Assembly: GCA_965207025.1 (NCBI GenBank) | Contig: OZ242258.1 | Location: 558,001 to 622,000 of the forward strand | Direction of reading: 5' to 3' | Origin: Bin87 sp034423595 | GTDB lineage: Bacteria > Chloroflexota > Dehalococcoidia > Lucifugimonadales > UBA3495 | Length of the DNA: 64,000 nucleotides | Shown: piece by piece, positions 33,129-44,000 of the stretch | Position numbering within the stretch: position 1 is the stretch's first letter | Layout: each line of letters opens with the position of its first letter | Program-made: the position numbers and the translations under genes | Notes under the pieces: generated by a model | The model's input: the letters and a program-made list of their open reading frames with translations, nothing else | Database searches by the model: none | Told to the model about the DNA's origin: nothing

Positions 33129-34454
33129 CTAGCGTCTTCGGCTGCCATCAATGCGATAGAGGGACACCATCAGCCTGCCGAAGACTAGAAAGAACATATA
33201 GCCGAAGACCCATGTCGTGTGCCACACGTAACCTACGTTCATACGGGCCAGCGCCTCTTCCCGGGAAAAGCCCAGCCCTGCGAGGTTGATTTCCCAGGAC
33301 CACAGTAGATTGTGGTCCGGCAGAACGCTGGGCAGGTCCGGCGACAGGTATATCGCCAGAATGGCGCCTATCCCCAAAACCCCCGAGATCATCGCAATAA
33401 CCGAAGTTGTAGAGAGCAGGAACAACCGGTCCCGCTCGTTGGGGTTGAAGGCCGGGTCCCGCAGTACCAAGAGTGCAGCGAAGGCAACGCCTAACACCGG
33501 CAATAGGACCGTCAAGTGTACGGATACCGAAATATTGGTAATCACGACGACCGTGACGTACGCGAAAATCACCGGCGGCAGCACTACAAAGGCCGCCCGG
33601 CGGAGGGCGCTGGTGCCGACGCTGGCGCCTGAGTATTGATGCCTCCATAGCAACTGAAACGCCAGCCCGGCAGTAGATGCGATCAGAAGGTTTAGGAGCA
33701 GGGCCAGCATGTAGGGCATGTTTGTGCCGGCGAGGGTCCCGATCGTATAGAAGCCGTAGTGGTCTGTGTGTATCCGGGAAAACTGCAGGAGCGGGGTGGT
33801 CAACAGGAAAAACAGCGAAAGCCAGAAGAACTCCCGTAGGCCAGCCTCGCGATCTCTGAGCAGGAACCCTTGCGCCAGGATGATCCCCATGGTGAAAGCT
33901 ATGTAGGCTGTGGGCATCCAGCCGTTGTTCCACCCGAATAAGGTGAGCGCATACCCGCCAACAATGCACAGCCCCAGAGGGAAAACCCTCAGAATCCCAA
34001 AACGGACTCCGTCCTCAAGCATTGAGCGGGTCTTTCTCGATGGCGCTGCTAGGGTCTCGTGTCCGACGCCGGAAGCCGGTCCGGGGTCAGGCATCGCTCC
34101 GGGTTGAGCTAGGCCGGCACGACTCCCAGTGACGTGGCCCAATGCCGTCTGAAAGTCGGTTGCCAGCCCTGCCAGCAGCACGAGACCGGCTATCTCCGTG
34201 TGCGACAGATTAAGGGCTTCACCGAAGACTTTCAGCCTCTGAAGAGTGGGGCGGGTGTTGCCGGATTCCCACCGCGACACGGTGGCGTGGCTATGCCGCT
34301 CCGCGTATTCATTGTCTACCGACCCCATCCTTTCCAAAAGGGCTTCCTGCGTCAACCCTCGCCGACCGCCGCCGGGCGAAAAGGACTCGCGGTAAGACCT
34401 CATCAATAGGCCAACCTGGGCTGCTCTGGCTCGCTGTTCGTTACGACTCCACAT
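33129..34454 (-). CDS. Membrane-bound XRE-type regulator
   Basis: The 441-aa product starts with a Cro/C1 HTH domain (about 10-85: LTQEALLERMG, HATVSRWESGNTRPTLQRL), has a Pro/Gly linker, and then about eight membrane helices (150-430). This is a one-protein sensor in which a membrane domain could control a DNA-binding head; the signal is unknown. No similar membrane domain was recognised. The plus-strand secreted-protein gene starts 159 bases from its start in divergent orientation, a possible target. Confidence 0.85.
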   Translation of the reverse strand: MWSRNEQRARAAQVGLLMRSYRESFSPGGGRRGLTQEALLERMGSVDNEYAERHSHATVSRWESGNTRPTLQRLKVFGEALNLSHTEIAGLVLLAGLATDFQTALGHVTGSRAGLAQPGAMPDPGPASGVGHETLAAPSRKTRSMLEDGVRFGILRVFPLGLCIVGGYALTLFGWNNGWMPTAYIAFTMGIILAQGFLLRDREAGLREFFWLSLFFLLTTPLLQFSRIHTDHYGFYTIGTLAGTNMPYMLALLLNLLIASTAGLAFQLLWRHQYSGASVGTSALRRAAFVVLPPVIFAYVTVVVITNISVSVHLTVLLPVLGVAFAALLVLRDPAFNPNERDRLFLLSTTSVIAMISGVLGIGAILAIYLSPDLPSVLPDHNLLWSWEINLAGLGFSREEALARMNVGYVWHTTWVFGYMFFLVFGRLMVSLYRIDGSRRR

Positions 34455-34613
34455 TGGTCAGCACGCACATTCCACCTTTGGGATGTCAAAAAAACTGCAA
34501 TGCACAGACTTGTCTACATGCACACGCTACTATCGCAGCGGAGGTCAGCAAGAAGGAACGAGGTTATGAACGCCTCTGAACAACTGCTCACATTATACAG
34601 GAGGTACGACAAC

Positions 34614-35417
34614 ATGCATGGCATTGGATTGCTCGTTTCCAACAACCGTTTGGTTCTGGTCTTGCTAATTGCTTCGGTGAGTACCGCGGCTGCTTTCGCG
34701 GCGCCGTCGCCGCCGGCTGCACTGGGTCAGGCCAACGATAGTCCGGCGACCATGGAGGAGTGCAAAGAGGAACTGGCCGCCGGGCGTGCGGTGTTATGCA
34801 CGAAAAATTCCTTCTCGGTCATCACCACCATGGCTGACGGGACATACCACATCAACTGGAGTGAGTGGGCCAACCGGCAGAGCAACCTGGAACGCTACAC
34901 CATCCAGAGGCTCCGGTTCATGTACCGCCACAACTTCCAGCTCGAAGCCGACGGCACCGCTGTGAACGACTGGGAACACACCGCGCCAGATGTGAACAGC
35001 TGCAGACCCTGGGGGGTTGAAAGGGACAGCACAGGGGTAGTGACCCGATGGGCCTGGTTCTGCGATGGCATTTCCAATGTCCGCGAAGACCCTTCGGGGG
35101 CACCGACGTCGGTAGAGCGGTTGGACGACGACTGGACGTCCACGTCCTGGACCGGCTCCCTGTTGGCGCCGGGACGCAAACATAACGTCCAGGTTCAGGC
35201 TCTAAGGATCCCAGGTAGCCAGACCGAGGCGCACCCAGACAACCCGCAGAGCGCCACCGACCGGCTGACGCAACAGGAGGTGGACGACAACACCCATAAC
35301 CTGCTCGCCTCCGAGGTTGAGATGCACCTCTATGTGATCACTGCTTACTTCGGTGACGGGGCCACCCGGCGCAGCCACGGGCTCATCACCGGCTCGCCTT
35401 TTGCAGACAGGCAGTGA
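34614..35417 (+). CDS. Secreted protein of unknown function
   Basis: I chose ATG 34614 because AGGAGG stands nine bases upstream and the frame opens with a signal sequence (LVLVLLIASVSTAAAFAAPS). The mature part (about 240 aa) has four Cys (near EECKEEL, VLCTK, NSCRPW, WFCDG) that could pair, and a beta-rich middle reminiscent of a fibronectin-like fold (YHINWSEWANR, YTIQRLRFMYRHNFQLEADG). No firm family match. It is divergent from the membrane XRE regulator. Confidence 0.75.
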   Translation: MHGIGLLVSNNRLVLVLLIASVSTAAAFAAPSPPAALGQANDSPATMEECKEELAAGRAVLCTKNSFSVITTMADGTYHINWSEWANRQSNLERYTIQRLRFMYRHNFQLEADGTAVNDWEHTAPDVNSCRPWGVERDSTGVVTRWAWFCDGISNVREDPSGAPTSVERLDDDWTSTSWTGSLLAPGRKHNVQVQALRIPGSQTEAHPDNPQSATDRLTQQEVDDNTHNLLASEVEMHLYVITAYFGDGATRRSHGLITGSPFADRQ

Positions 35418-35801
35418 CTGTTGGCCAGCAGGTCGGAATGGGCTTGTGTTTGACGCTGAATCGACAGCGATAGTAGTGCATGTGAAGTCGCGAGGGGACT
35501 GCGCCAAGTAGTCTTAACCCGCAAACCGGCACCAGTATTGGTACGGAAAGAGGGCGACTTTACATCCCATTGAGCTGTGATAGTGGTTGTCTCACAGTCC
35601 GCCGGGCCAAAGCTCAAAGACGGTTCTGTCTACCATGCACGTTGGTGGACCTGAGCATACTATACTACGAACTTTCCGCTGGGAGGTGCATCTGTAGATT
35701 AGAACGACTCTAAGGCATTGCCTAGCAGACAAAACGGCAAGTGCTACAATCAGGGCCAGCAATGCCAGCGCAAAGAAGATGTCAATAAATCAGTCGTGTG
35801 A
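35418..35801. other. Intergenic region with repeat copy Y
   Basis: This 384-base gap contains, at 35617-35695, GACGGTTCTGTCTACC...GGTGGACCTGAGCATACTAT...GAACTTTCCGCTGGGAGG, which matches both blocks of the sequence at 32925-33050. No gene is evident. Confidence 0.5.
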
Positions 35802-37273
35802 ATGGTCCATCCCCATGACAACCCCGACCAAGGGAATTCCCCATTGACCACCGATAAAGAGCAGGAGACGTTCATCCTCGTCATTGAACGTCACCGCAAC
35901 GGGGCGTCAGAAAACGACGTCCGGGCCGCGTTCATGCGCTTCATGGAAACGGCGGGCATCGCGGACTTATCAGACATGACGACCGAAGGGCCGTCCGGAA
36001 TCGGCAACCCCGGTCGGATGGACTTGTACGTTCACAACACCTGTATCGAGTTCAAAACCGACATCCTCCACCACGGTGCACCGAACCAGGGCGACGTCAA
36101 CCAGCTGGACGGCTACGTCGAAAGCCTGCTCAAGGCCGGCAGCGACGTTCGCAACGGCATCCTCACCGACGGCGTCCACTACTTCCTCCGGCGGGTCGGC
36201 GAGCAGAAACTACCGCTGTCCGGCGGCGACACGCATCGCACCTTTGACCGACCAGAACAGGCGCCTCGCCTGCGGGAGTACCTGAATGGCATCATCTCCG
36301 CGCCGGCCGAAAACGTAGGCCCGACGGTGGAGAACCTGCAACGACACTTCGTCAGCGACTCCGACACCTTTCGCGCCGCCAACCTGCTTTTGCAGAACGC
36401 CTACGCACCCACCGCGATGACCCCACCGTCGCCGTCAAGCGCCGTCTGTGGCAAGACCTGTTGCAGGTCACCCTGGGCAAGGACGCCGCCGCCGACAACG
36501 TCGACAGCGACTGGCTCTTCATCCGGCACACCTACATCACCAGCCTCATCGCCACCATCATCCAGCAGCAACTCCTCGGCGACGTGTCCCGCCACGCCTA
36601 CGAACGGCCTGACGACCTGCTCAAGGGCCGCATCCTGGCTGAGCAGTCCGACCTCCACGGCATCATCGACGCCGACCTGTTCACCTGGCCCACGGAAATC
36701 GGCGAGAGCGCCTATCTGGTGGAAACCGCCCGCCAGGTGGAACGGTTCAACTGGGCCGACCAGCCCCGGGAGGTCGCGCCCACTCTGTACCAGAACGTCA
36801 TCACCCAGGAAGAGCGCAAGCGCCTCGGCGAATACTACACTCCCCGCTGGCTGGCCCAGGAAATTACCGAGACCGTCGTTGACGACCCCCTCAATCAGCG
36901 CGTCATTGACGCCAGCTGCGGCAGCGGAACCTTCATCGAAACTGCTGTTGAGCGCATCCTGGAAGAAGCCAGCGGCCTGTCCCCCACCGAAACCCTGCGC
37001 GTACTGCAAGAAAACGTGGCCGGCATCGAGGTGAACACGCTCTGCGTCGGCGCCTCCTGCGATGATAGGCAGATACTTTGCACTGTCACTTACCCCATGC
37101 TTTTTACAGGTGACTTTTTTACCCGGTGGAGTCATACATACCGATCGGGTGACGAAGACTGCCGCAAGTCCGGGGGAGTATCGGCCAAAAAGATATTCAG
37201 CAACCGCGGCAAAGACTTCATGGAGAAAGTTGCAAAGCGCACGGGAGGCACGTTCTTTGGACACCTCCGCTGA
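35802..37273 (+). pseudogene. Frameshifted, truncated N6-adenine DNA methylase
   Basis: The first frame (35802 to about 36405) encodes an N-terminal domain (DVRAAFMRFMETAGIADLSD, LDLYVHNTCIEFKTDILHHG style nuclease-like motif). A one-base shift near 36405 (in CGCACCCACCG) moves the reading to a second frame: HRDDPTVAVKRRLWQDLLQV, then EYYTPRWLAQEI and methylase motif I VIDASCGSGTFI. Likeness stops after GIEVN near 37045; motif IV (NPPY) is missing and the tail to 37273 is unrelated. It is a dead type II/IIG restriction-methylase gene. Confidence 0.8.
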
Positions 37274-37302
37274 TTGCCGCCGAGCGTCTGGCTCCTCCGA
37301 CG

Positions 37303-37584
37303 ATGGGAAAACCGCTCCTGCCATCGATTCTACGGCGTACTGAACTGCACCAATATGCTGTCCGCGCCGCCTTCGTGCGCTTCGTGGAAACGGCGGGCAT
37401 CGCCGACCCGGCGGACATGGCGACGGAACCGGCCGGCCAATGCCGGAGACAAGGCCCTAGGCATGTGCGGGCGGCGCTCCCCCCCGACAGGAAGTCAGGC
37501 TCGGCAGGCCAATCTCATCGTCAACACCGCGCCCCAACTCACGCTGCTGTTCTGATGATGGGGGAGTCTCAGGCGGCCGCCTGA
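37303..37584 (+). pseudogene. Duplicated fragment of the methylase gene start and possible end
   Basis: Bases 37361-37430 encode AVRAAFVRFVETAGIADPAD, nearly the same as the start of the gene at 35802 (DVRAAFMRFMETAGIADLSD), and the DNA is close to identical there. Further on, in another frame, NTAPQLTLLF before the stop at 37553 looks like a methylase C-terminus. This appears to be an internally deleted second copy. Confidence 0.55.
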
Positions 37585-37596
37585 GATCAGGATTTC

Positions 37597-38421
37597 TTAA
37601 GGGCAGGCGTCAATTGCCGTCTCATCGCTTTTGAGCGACTCGGCCGTTTTGGCCGTAGTGGTGTGTCCTGACGCGCTCCACACTGCCGGGTAGCAGCCTT
37701 TCAGGTCGGGAATTTTGTTGATGCGGACAACCTTCAGTGTTCCCGGGTGGTCGAATGTGGGGAAGGCTTTTTCGAATTCGTTGTTCTTGAGTATCAACGT
37801 GTTCAGGCGCAACTGCCCCAACCCTGCCGGTATGCGACCGGTCATGTCATTACCGGCGAGGTTCAGTTGTTTCAGATACTTGAGCTTACCGATACTCTTG
37901 GGTATGGGACCAACCATGTTGTTCCCGGAGAGGTTCAGCTGCCTCAGCGCAGTCAGTTCACCGATGCCCTCCGGAAGGGTGCCCGTCAGTATGGACCTGG
38001 TCTTTTTGTCGGTAGTGGACTCTTTGTAACGAGTGCTGGGAAGGTGGATTCTCCGTACCCGGTCTTTGTACACCGTTACGCCGTACCAATCGGCGATTGG
38101 CTTATCAGGGCCCCAGGTGTCGAGTTTTTCCACCGCCGGGCCGTTGGGCGACGTGCCTCTGACTCTGTTGCCGTTTTCATCCGTGCCCGATGGCTTTCCG
38201 GCCAGGAAGAACCGCTTGATGCTGAGCAGGGCGGTGCAGTCGGCCACCAGGGCCGTCTTTTCCGCCGGCACCGCCGTTCCGCAGACCGGAGCCTCGGCCT
38301 CGGCCGTTTCGGGTGTGGCCACGAGGGTGAGAGCAATGACGGGAACGAGGACCGCCGCAATGAGGGCGGGTATTAACCCCAGTTGGAGTTTCGTGTTGGG
38401 GCTACGCCAGAGTCGCAACAT
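37597..38421 (-). CDS. Secreted leucine-rich-repeat protein with LRRNT-like cap
   Basis: The 274-aa product has a signal peptide (hydrophobic stretch, cut near AEAEAP) and an N-terminal cap with CGTAV...LVADCTALLSIKRFF...DWYGVTVYKDRVRRI. Three plant-type LRRs follow (LTGTLPEGIGELTALRQLNLSGNN, then VGPIPKSIGKL... and TGRIPAGLGQL...), then a C-terminal part with two Cys. ATG 38421 follows TAGGAGG; a longer in-frame start exists at 38493. Function unknown, likely surface binding. Confidence 0.85.
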   Translation of the reverse strand: MLRLWRSPNTKLQLGLIPALIAAVLVPVIALTLVATPETAEAEAPVCGTAVPAEKTALVADCTALLSIKRFFLAGKPSGTDENGNRVRGTSPNGPAVEKLDTWGPDKPIADWYGVTVYKDRVRRIHLPSTRYKESTTDKKTRSILTGTLPEGIGELTALRQLNLSGNNMVGPIPKSIGKLKYLKQLNLAGNDMTGRIPAGLGQLRLNTLILKNNEFEKAFPTFDHPGTLKVVRINKIPDLKGCYPAVWSASGHTTTAKTAESLKSDETAIDACP

Positions 38422-38589
38422 CGTGTTACCTCCTAGTTCAGGGTGTTCGTCAGCTGCCCGGCGAGGCGCACGGGAAGCGCGCGTATTGTACACAAAAATT
38501 TGGTGATTTCCGGTAAATATATGGTTAATATATTGCGAATTATCAGGTGAATTAACTTGCTACACAGCGTCGTCTCCGGCGTGACAACG

Positions 38590-38598
38590 TGCTATACT
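38590..38598 (+). promoter_or_regulatory. Extended -10 promoter of the sensor-regulator gene
   Basis: TGC-TATACT (TGn extended -10) lies 37 bases before the TTG start at 38636, giving a short leader with GGGAGG. Confidence 0.45.
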
Positions 38599-38635
38599 GC
38601 GCGCCCAACCACCCGTTGCCGGGAGGCGCGTCACA

Positions 38636-41038
38636 TTGAACCGAACCGAGGAACCGGAACGCGATATCCATGAGCCGGGAGACCGCCTGGCCCGCATGAC
38701 CCGGGCCAGCATCCGCATCACCGAGACGCTGGATCTGGACACGGTGCTGCGAGGAGTGGCCGAGGGCGCCTGTTTTCTCACCGGGGCACGCCGGGGTGGC
38801 ATCACGGTGCTGGACGACGGCGGGCAGTTGCAGTCGTTCATTACCTCGGGCCTGACGCCGGAGGAAGAAGAGGCGCTGGTAGGGTTGCCGGGCGGCCTTG
38901 AATTGTTCGAGCACCTGAGCGGGTTGTCCGAACCCATGCGAATCTCCGACTTCTCGGACTACTCCAGGGAATTGGGCCTGCCCCAAGTAAATCCGGCCTT
39001 GGGGTTGGTGAGGGCCTTCCTGGCGGGCCCCATCCGGCACTTGGGCCGACTGGTGGGCAATTTCTACCTGTCGGACAAGGAGGGGGACGCCGAGTTCACG
39101 CCGGAGGACGAGGTGATGCTGGCGCTGTTCGCATCGCAGGCGGCCCTGGCCATCGCCAACGCCCGCCGCTACCGGGATGAACAACGGGCCAGGGCCGACC
39201 TGGAGACGCTGGTGAACACCGCGCCGGTGGGGGTGGTAGTCTTCGACGCCAGGACCGGGGCGCTGGCGTTGAGCAACCGGGAGGTCCAGCGAATCTTCGA
39301 CGGCCTGCGAGAGCCGGGCCAAACTCCGGAGCAATTTCTGGAGGTGCTGACATTCCGGCGGGCCGACGGGCGGGAAATCTCCTTGGCCGAGTTTCCCATG
39401 GCCCAGGCCCTGAGCGCCGGCGAGACGGTGCGGGCCGAGGAAATCACCATCCAGGTGCCCGACGGCCGTCGGGTCAACATCATCGTCAACGCCACGCCAA
39501 TTATCTCGGAGGCGGGCGAGGTTGAGTCCATGGTGGTTACCGTGCAGGACCTGGCGCCCACGAAGAAGCTGGACCGGCAGCGGGCCGAGTTCTTGGGCCT
39601 GGTAAGCCAGGAGTTGCTCGCTCCGCTGACCTCCATCAAGGGTTCCGCCGCCGCCGTGCTGGATGACCTGGCCCGACTGGACCCGACGAAGGCCGGCCAG
39701 TTCTTCCGCATCATCGAATGGCAGGCGGACCGGATGCGGGGACTGATTTGGGACCTGCTGGACGTGGCCAGCATCGAGGCGGGCACGTTGTTCCTGGCTC
39801 CCGAACCGACCGACCTGGCCTCGCTGGCGGCGCAGGCCCGGGCGGCGTTCGTGGAGGGCAGAAGCGCCAATCCGGTGGAGATGGACCTGCCTCCGGATTT
39901 ACCCCGGGTGGCGGCGGACCGGCAGCGGACACTCCAGGTGCTGAATCGCCTGCTGTCCAATGCCGCCAGCTACTCTTCCGAGGGCGCGGCCATCGTGGTG
40001 AGCGCGCGGCGGGAAGACCAGCACGTGGCGGTGTGCGTGGCCGACCGGGGCCGGGGCATACCTTCCCAGCCGCTGCCCCTGCTGTTCGACCGGCTCTCCC
40101 GGCGGGAGCCGGGGGACGGTGGCAGTGGTGTTGACACCGGAGGATGGTCCCTGGGCCTGGCGGTGTGCCGGGGAATCGTGGAAGCCCATGGGGGCCGCAT
40201 CTGGGCCGAAAACGACGGGCCCGGACTGGGGTCGCGGTTCCTGTTCACCTTGCCGGTCGCGGAGGAGGCCACCCCATCCGGGGCCGGCTCCACGGGCCCG
40301 TCCGCGCCCCGCAACCGGCGGTCCGTCCGCGGACAGGGGCGCGTGCTGGTGGTGGACGACGACCCGCAGACGCTGTGGCATATCCGCAACGTCCTGACGG
40401 AGGCGAACTACAGCCCGGTCGTCACCTGGGAGCCGGATGAGGTGGAACGCCTCATCATGTCGGAGCGGCCCCACCTGGTGCTGCTGGGCGGCGGCGAGCT
40501 GGGCCTGATGCAGCGGGTGCTCAATGTTACCGACGTGCCGGTGGTGCTGCTGTCCGGACCGGGAGGGGATCGCAACTTGGCCCTGGCCTTCGAGACGGGC
40601 GCCGACGACTACATCGGCAAGCCCTTCTCGCCCACCGAGCTGGTGGCGCGGGTGGGGGCGGCGCTGCGGCGGCGGGAAGCTCCGCGTCGGGCGGCGTCCC
40701 GGGAATCCTTCCAGCTGGGGGAACTGGCCATCGACTACGTCCGGCGGCGGGTTGAACTCGGCGGCCGGGCGCTGACGCTGACCGACACCGAGTACCGGCT
40801 GCTCTGCGAGCTAGCGATGAACGCGGGACAGCCGCTGAGCCGGGGCCTGCTGATGAACCGGGTCTGGGCGGCCCGGGAGACCACCGATTCCAGGGTGGTG
40901 CGGGCGTACGTGAAGCGGCTGCGCCAGAAGCTGGGAGAGAGCGCCGGCAACCCCACGTACATCTTCAACGAGCCTCGCGTCGGCTACCGCTTGGGGCCGG
41001 CCAGAGATGAGGAAGACGCGGCGCCATCGCCTGCCTGA
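38636..41038 (+). CDS. Single-chain sensor kinase-response regulator with DNA-binding domain, phospho-acceptors missing
   Basis: The 800-aa protein has GAF (about 30-180), PAS (190-310), HisKA/HATPase (320-545; N-box LLSNAASYS, G1 ADRGRGIP), receiver (565-680) and OmpR winged helix (690-790; LTDTEYRLLCELAM, RAYVKRLRQKLGE, VGYRL). The kinase H-box reads SQELLAPL with Gln325 where the phosphorylated His should be, and the receiver phospho-site reads LVLLG with Gly618 instead of Asp; the acidic pocket (VVDDDP) and Lys662 (GKPF) remain. It probably signals by ligand binding or conformation. TTG 38636 follows GGGAGG. No hydrophobic segment, so cytoplasmic. Confidence 0.9.
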   Translation: MNRTEEPERDIHEPGDRLARMTRASIRITETLDLDTVLRGVAEGACFLTGARRGGITVLDDGGQLQSFITSGLTPEEEEALVGLPGGLELFEHLSGLSEPMRISDFSDYSRELGLPQVNPALGLVRAFLAGPIRHLGRLVGNFYLSDKEGDAEFTPEDEVMLALFASQAALAIANARRYRDEQRARADLETLVNTAPVGVVVFDARTGALALSNREVQRIFDGLREPGQTPEQFLEVLTFRRADGREISLAEFPMAQALSAGETVRAEEITIQVPDGRRVNIIVNATPIISEAGEVESMVVTVQDLAPTKKLDRQRAEFLGLVSQELLAPLTSIKGSAAAVLDDLARLDPTKAGQFFRIIEWQADRMRGLIWDLLDVASIEAGTLFLAPEPTDLASLAAQARAAFVEGRSANPVEMDLPPDLPRVAADRQRTLQVLNRLLSNAASYSSEGAAIVVSARREDQHVAVCVADRGRGIPSQPLPLLFDRLSRREPGDGGSGVDTGGWSLGLAVCRGIVEAHGGRIWAENDGPGLGSRFLFTLPVAEEATPSGAGSTGPSAPRNRRSVRGQGRVLVVDDDPQTLWHIRNVLTEANYSPVVTWEPDEVERLIMSERPHLVLLGGGELGLMQRVLNVTDVPVVLLSGPGGDRNLALAFETGADDYIGKPFSPTELVARVGAALRRREAPRRAASRESFQLGELAIDYVRRRVELGGRALTLTDTEYRLLCELAMNAGQPLSRGLLMNRVWAARETTDSRVVRAYVKRLRQKLGESAGNPTYIFNEPRVGYRLGPARDEEDAAPSPA

Positions 41039-41075
41039 TCGCAGCGGCAAATGCCCGAAATTCCGGCGGGCGCGT

Positions 41076-44000
41076 TCACTCGGAGATCGCGGTCGGGGTG
41101 ACGGTGACGGCGTCCGAGAACTGGCTGGCCAATGATTCCCCCCGATAGGCGGCGATGACGAAACCGTATGTCGTGTCGTTTTCCAACCCGGTGAAGGTGT
41201 GGCTGACGGTGGCGGAATTGCTGCCCGGCATGGGGGTAATCGGCGCCATTCCTATCCGGAACAGGTATCCATCGATCTTCGAATCATTCGGATTGGTCCA
41301 ACTCAGCGTTGCCTGTCCGTTGCCTGCGGTGACCGTGACTCCGGTCGGTTTCGCCGGCGATCCCTCGCCAGTAATCGGCGTGGCGATGACCGCGTCCGAT
41401 TCCGGACTCATGCCATTGGCGTTCCAAGCGCGGATTTTGTAGGTGAGCGGAACGCCGGGCACGGGTGGATGGTCCTGGCAACCCGCATCGCTGGGAGGCG
41501 GCTCGCAGATCTCATACTCATCGGTCACAAACGGTCCCCAGGGCTGGTCGAACCACAGCTTCCCATCGTCGTCCTTCACGATTTCGTCTGCGTACATCTC
41601 TTCCCATTCTCCGGCATGGCCCCCGCCGCTGACCAATCGCTCGTAGCGGGGGTTGCTGGCGTCATTCGGGTCGGTCCAACTCAGCCGCATATTACCGACG
41701 ACGGGGGTGACGGCGAGCCCGGCCGGTTTCGCCGGAACGCCTGCGGTCGGGGTGGCTTTTACCTTGGCGCTCGGCCCGGTGCCGGCCTTGTTGACGGCCC
41801 GGAGCCGGAAGGCGTACTCCGTGCCGTTGGTGAGGCTGTCGATGGTGTGTTGCTCCAAAAGGCCGCCACTGTTGGGGATGTCGGTCCAGGGGCGGGTCCC
41901 AATCTTCAACTGGTACTTGGTGATGGTTGGGACAATGTACTCCAAGTCGGAGAGAGACCAAATGAGGGTAACCTTCCCGTCGCCGCCGAGGGCCGATAAA
42001 TCTATGGGTTTTCTCGGCTTGAAAGTTTTGACGGGCGTGGCCTCGACTATTTGGGACGCAGGACCTTCGTGAACCGCATCCACTGCCCGGATCCGGATCT
42101 CGTAGGACGTGTCATTTTCCATATCGTGCAGGACGTGGGTGGTCGTATCGGAACTGCTGGGGATCATGAGGTACCAGTAATCATCCCCCTTGAACTGATA
42201 TTCGTACTCGACGATGGTGGGGTCTTGCGGATCGTTCCAGGACAGCACTACCACGGTGTCCCCGGGGGTCGCTACGAGCCCGTTCGGCTTGGCCGGCGGC
42301 GACGTGTCAACTTTGTGGCCCTCCTGCGCGCCGAGGGCCGGGTGGGCCGGATTGGCGTCGTTGTCAGCGCCGTCCTTGATGGATGCGCCGGTGGGTAGCG
42401 TGAGTTTGTTCGCCTGAATCTCGACACCGTCCAGATCGGCGTCGTTGGCCGCCACGGTGTAGGTGCAGACCAGCGAGGTCCCGGCGGAACCGGCGACGCA
42501 GTTGGCGACCTTATCGACGCTTCCGACCTTGATGGTGAGTTTCGGTGTCCCGCTGACGGTGATGAGCTCGTTGAAAGTTACGGTCGCGGTGATGTTGTCG
42601 CCAATCTTGTAGGTCTTGACGAGACCAGGATCAGAGGTGATGGCCGGGGAGCCGACGATGGTCGGGCCGACCGTGTCAACGTCGTCCGAGATGGTTACGG
42701 TTGCCGGTGGCGTGGCGGAGGTGAGGGTAAGGTTGACGGAGCCGCGGGCGCCGTCGCCAGTGGCGGTGAAGGTAAGTATTTCATCTGCCTCGTCGTCGGT
42801 GTCCGCTGTGGGAGTCACTGTAAAGGTAGTGGAGACGCTGCCCCTCTTGTTGCCCCAGGGGATTGTGATCTCGAACTGGTCCGAGTGGTCAACATCGACC
42901 ACGTCGCCGGACAAGCCGTTGACCGCGACTGTGACGAGCGAACCCGAAGGGTTGGATACGAACCTTTGGTTAGCCCATGCCGAGCCCGGGTCCAAAGTGG
43001 CCGTAACGGTGATGTTCCTGGCGCCGCCGCTCTCGGAGAGCCGCACGGGCGACGGCGTAAGGGTTACCGTGCCGGTGAGCGAATTGCCGTGCAGATGCAG
43101 CCCAAATGCCTCCCATACCGAGGTCAGTTTGGCGTACTCGGCGGGAATCGGTCCGGTCAGGTCGTTGTCGTCCAGGTAAAGGACTCTCAGTTTTGACAGA
43201 TTGCCGTAGTGAGGCGGCAGCGGGCCGCTCAGTTCGTTGTTCGACAGATTTAAAAACTCAAGGTTCGCCAAGATGCCGAGTCTGCCCGACAACACGCCAC
43301 TCAGTTGGTTGTGTGACAGATCCAACGTGGCAAGGTTGGTCAGGTTGCCCAAACTGATGCCGAGTTTCTGCTGCGTCGAGCTATCCGGCAGCGCACCGCT
43401 CAGTTGGTTTTTCGACAGATCCAATTGCTTAAGGTTGGTCAGATTGCCGAGTTGATACGGCAGCGCGCCGCTCAGCTGGTTTTCCGACAGAGTCAAATAC
43501 TCAAGGTTGGTCAAGTTGCCAAGTTGAGACGGCAGCGCGCCGCTCAGTTGGTTTTTCGACAGATTCAAATCCTCAAGGTTGGTGAGATTGCCGAGTTGAG
43601 ACGGCAGCGCGCCGGTCAGTTCGTTGTTCGACAGATTCAGCGTCGCAAGGTTGGTGAGATTGCCGAGTTGAGACGGCAGCGCGCCGTCCAATTCGTTCGT
43701 ATCCAGATGAAGATGCTTCAATTTGGTCAGGCCGCCCAGCGAGGTCGGTATGCTGCCCGTTAGTTCGGACGCCCTCAGGTTCAGGTACGTCAGTTCCGAC
43801 AAGCTGCCGAGCTGAGTCGGGATACTGCCGCCATCAACTTCGGATTCCAGGAATGCCCGGCCCAACAAACTGTCCGAACCCAGCCGGGTAACCCGTCCGT
43901 CCTCGACAGTTATGCCTGCCCAGCTGCCGATGGCGAGAGTAGTCGCCCAGTTCAGGGTTCCCGTGCCACTCAAAGATTCTTTCGCAGCCAACAGCGCTTC

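Noticed and set aside
43199..43830. Regularly spaced repeats that might suggest CRISPR
   Set aside because: The period is 72 bases, in frame and coding for LRRs; there are no unique spacers.
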